From positions 310,001 to 374,000 of the forward strand of contig NZ_JACHBW010000001.1 in assembly GCF_014200455.1 (NCBI RefSeq): a DNA stretch of 64,000 nucleotides, written 5' to 3'. Every line of letters starts with the position of its first letter. Position 1 is the first letter of the stretch. Positions 60,363-64,000 of this stretch are shown one piece after another. The notes below the pieces were generated by a model. The model was given only the letters and a program-made list of their open reading frames with translations, was not told the DNA's origin and did no database searches. The stretch comes from Paraburkholderia bannensis. GTDB lineage: Bacteria > Pseudomonadota > Gammaproteobacteria > Burkholderiales > Burkholderiaceae. Both the position numbers and the translations under genes were made by a program.

Positions 60363-60602
60363 GTGAGTGCACACGAACTTCAAACGAAATCGCAAATCGA
60401 ACTCGACTTAGAAGCCGCACGGCGAAAGAAGCTCAGCAAGCTGCAAGAATTTGATGCAGCAAAATACCTAACAGACGAAGCGAGCATTCAAGCGTATCTG
60501 TGGTTCGCACGCGAAGCGGATAATCCCAAACTGCTGAGTGATGCAGAAGAGGATGTGATCCGCGCCCTTGCCGCGAACTCCAAACGTCACGCCCCGGAGT
60601 AG
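60363..60602 (+). CDS. Antidote-like small protein without HTH (copy 1)
   Basis: 79 residues. The part LQEFDAAKYLTDEASIQAYLWFAREADNP resembles the N-terminus of the probable addiction-module antidote (HigA-like) family, which continues into an HTH; here the protein stops just after VIRALAA. GTG 60363 has GAGGAG 8 bases before it. No toxin gene is adjacent. Confidence 0.55.
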   Translation: MSAHELQTKSQIELDLEAARRKKLSKLQEFDAAKYLTDEASIQAYLWFAREADNPKLLSDAEEDVIRALAANSKRHAPE

Positions 60603-60624
60603 CGCCCCTACGGAGTCAATGCTC

Positions 60625-60957
60625 TCACGCCTGCCATGCATCCGTGAGGAGAGCAACCTCAGACATAGAGAATTCGGGCCGCAAGCTAAGCCACATACGT
60701 ACTTTGTCGCGCTGACTATCAGACGCCGAGCGGCCTCGGGCCGCCGACGTCACATATCCGCTGAGATCTTCGTCCAGCCCACCGCCGAAGCGCAACCCCA
60801 AAGGCTCGATGCAATCTTGGATGAACTCGTCCAGGAGCTTGTCGCAAGCCCCGTCAGTTAGCGGCGACGCGAGTCGCGCGGAGATTGCGAAGCCCAGTTG
60901 CGTAAATTCACCGAGGTGAAGCTTTTTGCGCTGCCGCCGATTGTGCTGCTTGGTCAC
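60625..60957 (-). CDS. YggL-like (DUF469) protein
   Basis: 110 residues. The pattern RRQRKKLHLGEFTQLGFAISARL, then LLDEFIQDCIEPLGLRFGGGLDEDLSGYVTSA, matches YggL, a 50S ribosome-associated family. GTG 60957 with AGAGGAA upstream. Unusual cargo for an integrated element. It stands alone on the minus strand. Confidence 0.72.
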   Translation of the reverse strand: MTKQHNRRQRKKLHLGEFTQLGFAISARLASPLTDGACDKLLDEFIQDCIEPLGLRFGGGLDEDLSGYVTSAARGRSASDSQRDKVRMWLSLRPEFSMSEVALLTDAWQA

Positions 60958-61219
60958 GTAACTTTCCTCTCAAAATATCAGATCTCTCCACAATATACCC
61001 ATCAGGCTGAACCTGCCATATCCAGATGTGCCCTTGCGTCGCGCTTATGCATAAGTTCTACGCGGGATCTATTTGTACTTTATGTACTAACTCGAAGCCA
61101 CCGAATATTGGTGCATCTATTTTTGAAAAATAGACATATTTATATTTCAAAACAAATAGTTACATCGATTTGAGTTTATCTATTTTTCGATATAAGCTGC
61201 CGACTTTTCAAGGACTGAA

Positions 61220-61456
61220 ATGTCACAAAAATCAAAAAAAGGTGCGAAATCGAATATCTCCTCAATCCGCAAGACGCCTTGGGCGGATGCGCACCCGCGC
61301 GTGACCAAGAAATTTTCTACCGAATTTACTGAGGAACTTCACATGCAGATGGTCTGGCTCATAGAAAACGTGCCGAAGCTCTCTATTCGAAAAATCGTGC
61401 AGGAAGCAACTGCCCTGTATGTTGCACAGAAGATCAAGGAACATTACATTCAATGA
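61220..61456 (+). CDS. Small RHH-like DNA-binding protein
   Basis: 78 residues. A basic N-terminus (SQKSKKGAKSN) precedes KKFSTEFTEELHMQMVWLIENVPKLSIRKIVQEATALYV, which fits a beta strand plus two helices of a ribbon-helix-helix repressor (ParG/CopG-like). Lies in an AT-rich patch, unlike the host genes. ATG 61220; AAGGACTGAA provides a weak ribosome site. A partition or copy-control repressor is plausible. Confidence 0.5.
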   Translation: MSQKSKKGAKSNISSIRKTPWADAHPRVTKKFSTEFTEELHMQMVWLIENVPKLSIRKIVQEATALYVAQKIKEHYIQ

Positions 61457-61520
61457 TGGTGGATAAGGCGAGCGCGCGAAGATCTAGCTCGCGGACTGCC
61501 GTTTATAGGAGCTTCAGGTC

Positions 61521-61766
61521 GTGAAGATCAGTGAATTGCCAGAGGGGGACCCGGCCGAAATCCTGACAGATGAGGAAACCATTGCTGCGTACCTGGCCGA
61601 AGCAGAACGCGACGCCGACCCAGCGGTTTATCAACGGGCGCTCGACACTGTAGCCCGCGCGAGAGCAAAGAACGAAAAATCCGATCCGGCGACTACCTCC
61701 AAAGCAGCGAGCGCGATGGACTGGAGGCGGCGAGCCGGTCGCAAACCGCTTGGGCAGAGTCGATGA
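61521..61766 (+). CDS. Antidote-like small protein without HTH (copy 2)
   Basis: 81 residues. The part LPEGDPAEILTDEETIAAYLAEAERDADPAVYQRALDTVARARAK again resembles the addiction-module antidote N-terminus, with no HTH after it; the tail is basic (MDWRRRAGRKPLGQSR). GTG 61521 with AGGAG 9 bases upstream. It shares its stop region (ATGA) with the next gene. Confidence 0.55.
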   Translation: MKISELPEGDPAEILTDEETIAAYLAEAERDADPAVYQRALDTVARARAKNEKSDPATTSKAASAMDWRRRAGRKPLGQSR

Positions 61767-62101
61767 CGATCACGACCGCTTACCGGGTTCTAACGCCGCA
61801 CGGCGGTTTTGAGGCGCAGTGGGATGAGGACGATGAAATCCCCGTCGCCTATGTCGGCGACGCGGACGCTATCGCGTTTTTCAAGTCGGTGCTCGACCTC
61901 AACCCGATTTCTGCGCGCGGCGGCGCGCTCGTGCAGTTCGCCGCACTTCAGCCTGACGATATGGCGTTTTGCCAGCGGCCCGAATTGGGCATCACCGTCA
62001 TCGAGCCGATTGACGACCTGCTTGACGATGACGCCGCAAGCGGCGACGACAGCAACGTGATTATCAACGGGCGCAAAAGCAAACGGGCCAGCCGAAGCTG
62101 A
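61763..62101 (+). CDS. Acidic hypothetical protein
   Basis: 112 residues, strongly acidic in the middle (DEDDEIPVAYVGDADAIAFF, IEPIDDLLDDDAASGDD), basic at the end (NGRKSKRASRS). Translationally coupled to the upstream gene by ATGA. No family recognised. Could be a DNA mimic, but that is a guess. Confidence 0.5.
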   Translation: MTITTAYRVLTPHGGFEAQWDEDDEIPVAYVGDADAIAFFKSVLDLNPISARGGALVQFAALQPDDMAFCQRPELGITVIEPIDDLLDDDAASGDDSNVIINGRKSKRASRS

Positions 62102-62106
62102 CCCGT
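62083..62106. terminator. Hairpin between convergent island genes
   Basis: ACGGGCCAGC with GCTGACCCGT around CGAA; one C-A mismatch. Overlaps the stop at 62101. Confidence 0.45.
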
Positions 62107-62121
62107 CTGCCGCTAGGCATC

Positions 62122-63054
62122 TCATCGGGCATCCGGGGCGTAGCGCTCCGTCAGGTAAGCAATCGGTGGCATCCGTCCTGCGCGAAGCTCATCGAAATAG
62201 CTGTCAATGGCGCAATAGCGTGTGACCTTTTGGCGTAGCGGCCCAATCGCGTTCGAGAGGCGTTCGATGTTGGCGATGAGCGCGGAACTGCCGCGAACCT
62301 CATCGAGCCCATGCCTGCGAGCGGCGGCGAGTGCCGTCTCGACCTCCTGCGAGGCGTCGCACACGCGCATGAAGTCCTCGGGGACGGGCTGCGTCTGATT
62401 GGTGAACTCGATCATCACCGTGGCGAACTGCGCAGCTATACCGCCGAGTATCGACTCGGTGCCGCGCATGAGCGCGTGCTGGTGCGCGGCGCGGCCGTCA
62501 TACTCCATGTGCGGTGAGAGTCCAAACAGGAAATCGCACGACACGGCATAGACCTGCGACGCTCGCCGAATGAACTGATAGTCGTCAGGAATCTTGCGCT
62601 GGCCGGATTCGATCAGGCTGATCTGCGTCGAGTTGGCGTAGCCGAACTTCTCGGCGGCCTCCACGGCGGTCATGCCAGACATAACGCGCGCGACGATCAG
62701 GTTGTAACGCAGCGTCTCCAGTTCTTCAGGCTTGTTCTTGTCGCGCACGAAGCGCTTAAGAGTCTGCTGCGCCAGTGCATCGCGTTGCGCGTCAGTGACG
62801 CCTGGTTTCGTACGCGAACGGCCCGACAGCAAATTCTCGTCGGCGCGCGAGTCATCGCCGACTGGTTCGATCTGCCCCGTTTCGCCGCCCTCGACTGCGT
62901 TCACCCAGCCCTCGCGCCTCGCCGCATGCGCGACGGCAGAACATGAAAGGGCAAACCGCGTCGCGATATTAGCAATAGGTGCGCCGCACTCGAACATTTT
63001 GCGAGCACGGCCCCAATCGCGCTGGCTCATGTGACGTGTTGAATCAACGCTCAC
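62122..63054 (-). CDS. Double-HTH regulator-like protein
   Basis: 310 residues. N-terminal small HTH-like part (RDWGRARKMFECGAPIANIATRFALSCSAVAHAARREGW, about 10-48), an acidic linker, then an XRE-type HTH (LRYNLIVARVMSGMTAVEAAEKFGYANSTQISLIESGQRKIPDD, about 110-160) and a helical C-terminal half of unknown type. GTG 63054 has GGAG 7 bases upstream and overlaps the previous gene by 11 bases. Element regulator is likely; exact role unknown. Confidence 0.7.
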   Translation of the reverse strand: MSVDSTRHMSQRDWGRARKMFECGAPIANIATRFALSCSAVAHAARREGWVNAVEGGETGQIEPVGDDSRADENLLSGRSRTKPGVTDAQRDALAQQTLKRFVRDKNKPEELETLRYNLIVARVMSGMTAVEAAEKFGYANSTQISLIESGQRKIPDDYQFIRRASQVYAVSCDFLFGLSPHMEYDGRAAHQHALMRGTESILGGIAAQFATVMIEFTNQTQPVPEDFMRVCDASQEVETALAAARRHGLDEVRGSSALIANIERLSNAIGPLRQKVTRYCAIDSYFDELRAGRMPPIAYLTERYAPDAR

Positions 63055-63310
63055 GCGAACACTCCACGGAAAATCCAGTTTCAAACCGGCTTGCGACCTG
63101 CTCCAGGCGCTCGACAAGATTGTTGAGATCGAGCAATTCCGACTGCTGCGAGCGGCCGTCAGGAGCGGGCCAGTCGCCCGCCGCACTGCGTTTGTAAATG
63201 CTCGATGCGCTGACCCCGTATTCACGCGCGAGCGACTTTGCCGTCGCCCCACCAGCTACGTAGCGACGGCCAATCTCGGCCCAAGCCACGGGAGGCAGGC
63301 GCTTACCCAT
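63044..63310 (-). CDS. Small HTH protein with coiled-coil tail
   Basis: 88 residues. HTH at EIGRRYVAGGATAKSLAREYGVSASSIYKRSAAGDW (about 12-47), then a helical LLDLNNLVERLEQVASRF tail. Resembles the N-terminal DNA-binding part of small terminase subunits and transposition regulators. Overlaps both neighbours, so the three genes are one unit. Confidence 0.65.
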   Translation of the reverse strand: MGKRLPPVAWAEIGRRYVAGGATAKSLAREYGVSASSIYKRSAAGDWPAPDGRSQQSELLDLNNLVERLEQVASRFETGFSVECSRER

Positions 63311-63908
63311 TGCTCAGACCGCTCAGAAGCTCCGCATGGTACAAGGGGGCACCCGCAAGGAACTCTCGCGCAATCTGAAGGTCGCGCTCGGCGGTTTCGA
63401 TTGCGCGCGCCCATTCGGCGAGGTCGCTCTCGTCCGGCTTGACGCCCGCGCGCTGAATCGCCTCAGCGTCGAGGCCCGCCTCACTAAGCTTTTCAGCAAA
63501 TTTGGCGCGAGCCTGATCGTAAGTACGAACCTCCATCTGAAGCGCTTCGATCTTACGTGGCGCATTGATCAGCAGCGCCGTGCAGCGCGCGATATCGACG
63601 CGGAAGCGTTCACGCTGATCAGCCGCGAAGCGGTCAAGGTCGGCTTTGTGCTGCCGCATCACGTCGTGTCGCGAAAGCAAATCGCCAATGCGTGCGCGAA
63701 GGACGATGGCCACACTCTGGCCGCAGTCATCGGCCATCTCGACCGCCCGGGTAATCTCATTGAGACGGCCGTACGCCGCGAATAGCTTCGAGGCGGCAAA
63801 TACCGCCTCATCGGCCAAGCGGCGAACGACCGGATCGCGAAGCGCCGCGTAAAGCGACTGGTGGTGCATTCCGGGGCAAGCTGGGTCAACTGCGAAATTC
63901 GAATTCAT
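63303..63908 (-). CDS. Helical hypothetical protein
   Basis: 201 residues, mostly helix, with coiled-coil propensity (about 60-170: RHDVMRQHKADLDRFAADQRERF and EKLSEAGLDAEAIQRAG). No family recognised. Overlaps the HTH gene downstream by 8 bases. No clear ribosome site at 63908. Confidence 0.55.
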   Translation of the reverse strand: MNSNFAVDPACPGMHHQSLYAALRDPVVRRLADEAVFAASKLFAAYGRLNEITRAVEMADDCGQSVAIVLRARIGDLLSRHDVMRQHKADLDRFAADQRERFRVDIARCTALLINAPRKIEALQMEVRTYDQARAKFAEKLSEAGLDAEAIQRAGVKPDESDLAEWARAIETAERDLQIAREFLAGAPLYHAELLSGLSNG

Positions 63909-63915
63909 GGGTTGC

Positions 63916-64000
63916 TTACATTTCTTGTGGGAGAACGCACAGTTTCTCCGCTTCTTTCGCAGTGGCCTCGTCGCATTTTCCTAAAATTCCGCTCGACCGT
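63916..64000 (-). CDS. 3' end of an unknown island gene
   Basis: The minus strand reads 27 codons ending in GKCDEATAKEAEKLCVLPQEM and a TAA stop, 8 bases from the next start; composition looks coding. The rest is beyond the window. Too short to assign. Confidence 0.35.
   Translation of the reverse strand, partial: RSSGILGKCDEATAKEAEKLCVLPQEM

Overview
The window is GC-rich chromosomal DNA from a betaproteobacterium. Gene content and neighbourhoods fit Burkholderiaceae (Burkholderia/Paraburkholderia/Caballeronia group): a bioA-F-D-B cluster, a fused glucokinase-HexR protein, a RibBA with a degenerate GTP-cyclohydrolase half, and aceK beside a LiuR-like MerR regulator. This rests on reading the sequence and family knowledge, not on a database search.

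Layout: 1-4.1 kb, biotin operon on the minus strand (bioA>bioF>bioD>bioB, bioB cut by the window edge). 4.4-11.1 kb, minus-strand genes: a secreted alpha/beta hydrolase, a YchJ-type protein, then a MerR(LiuR-like)-aceK-thiolase-SDR run. 11.3-17.9 kb, housekeeping: MBL-fold hydrolase, lolA, ftsK, trxB, an Smr-domain protein. 18.1-23.0 kb, a complete chaperone/usher operon of the spore-coat-U (SCPU) type. 23.0-32.2 kb, glucose uptake and catabolism: a four-gene sugar ABC importer diverges from zwf-pgl-glk/hexR, and a perfect 19-bp HexR-type palindrome overlaps a promoter before zwf. 32.3-43.2 kb, a Bcr-type MFS pump, a small EVE/PUA-like protein, hemL, ribD-ribE, an ABC exporter with an unusual leader, a HigBA-type toxin-antitoxin pair, ribBA, ribH and nusB. 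43.3-58.5 kb, an aminotransferase, a lytic transglycosylase, ubiD, a succinate-semialdehyde dehydrogenase, a LysE exporter, small proteins, an EthD-like protein, YggT, tRNA-Gly(CCC), trmB, uppP, a DUF1439-type lipoprotein, a cysteine-cluster protein and hemN.

From 58.6 kb to the right edge lies the left end of an integrated element. A P4-type tyrosine integrase sits just after tRNA-Leu(CAA). It is followed by small unrecognised genes, an AT-rich patch, a YggL-like protein, an RHH-like protein, two antidote-like proteins that lack the usual HTH, and a minus-strand overlapping cassette of HTH and unknown proteins running off the window.

Most notable non-coding signals: (i) a 35-codon ORF with a strong Shine-Dalgarno site, followed by hairpins, the last of which buries the Shine-Dalgarno of the ABC exporter; (ii) a canonical G-quadruplex motif with a G10 run between the MFS pump and the EVE-like gene; (iii) the HexR operator; (iv) tandem direct repeats upstream of ubiD; (v) palindromes before higB and before the secreted hydrolase.
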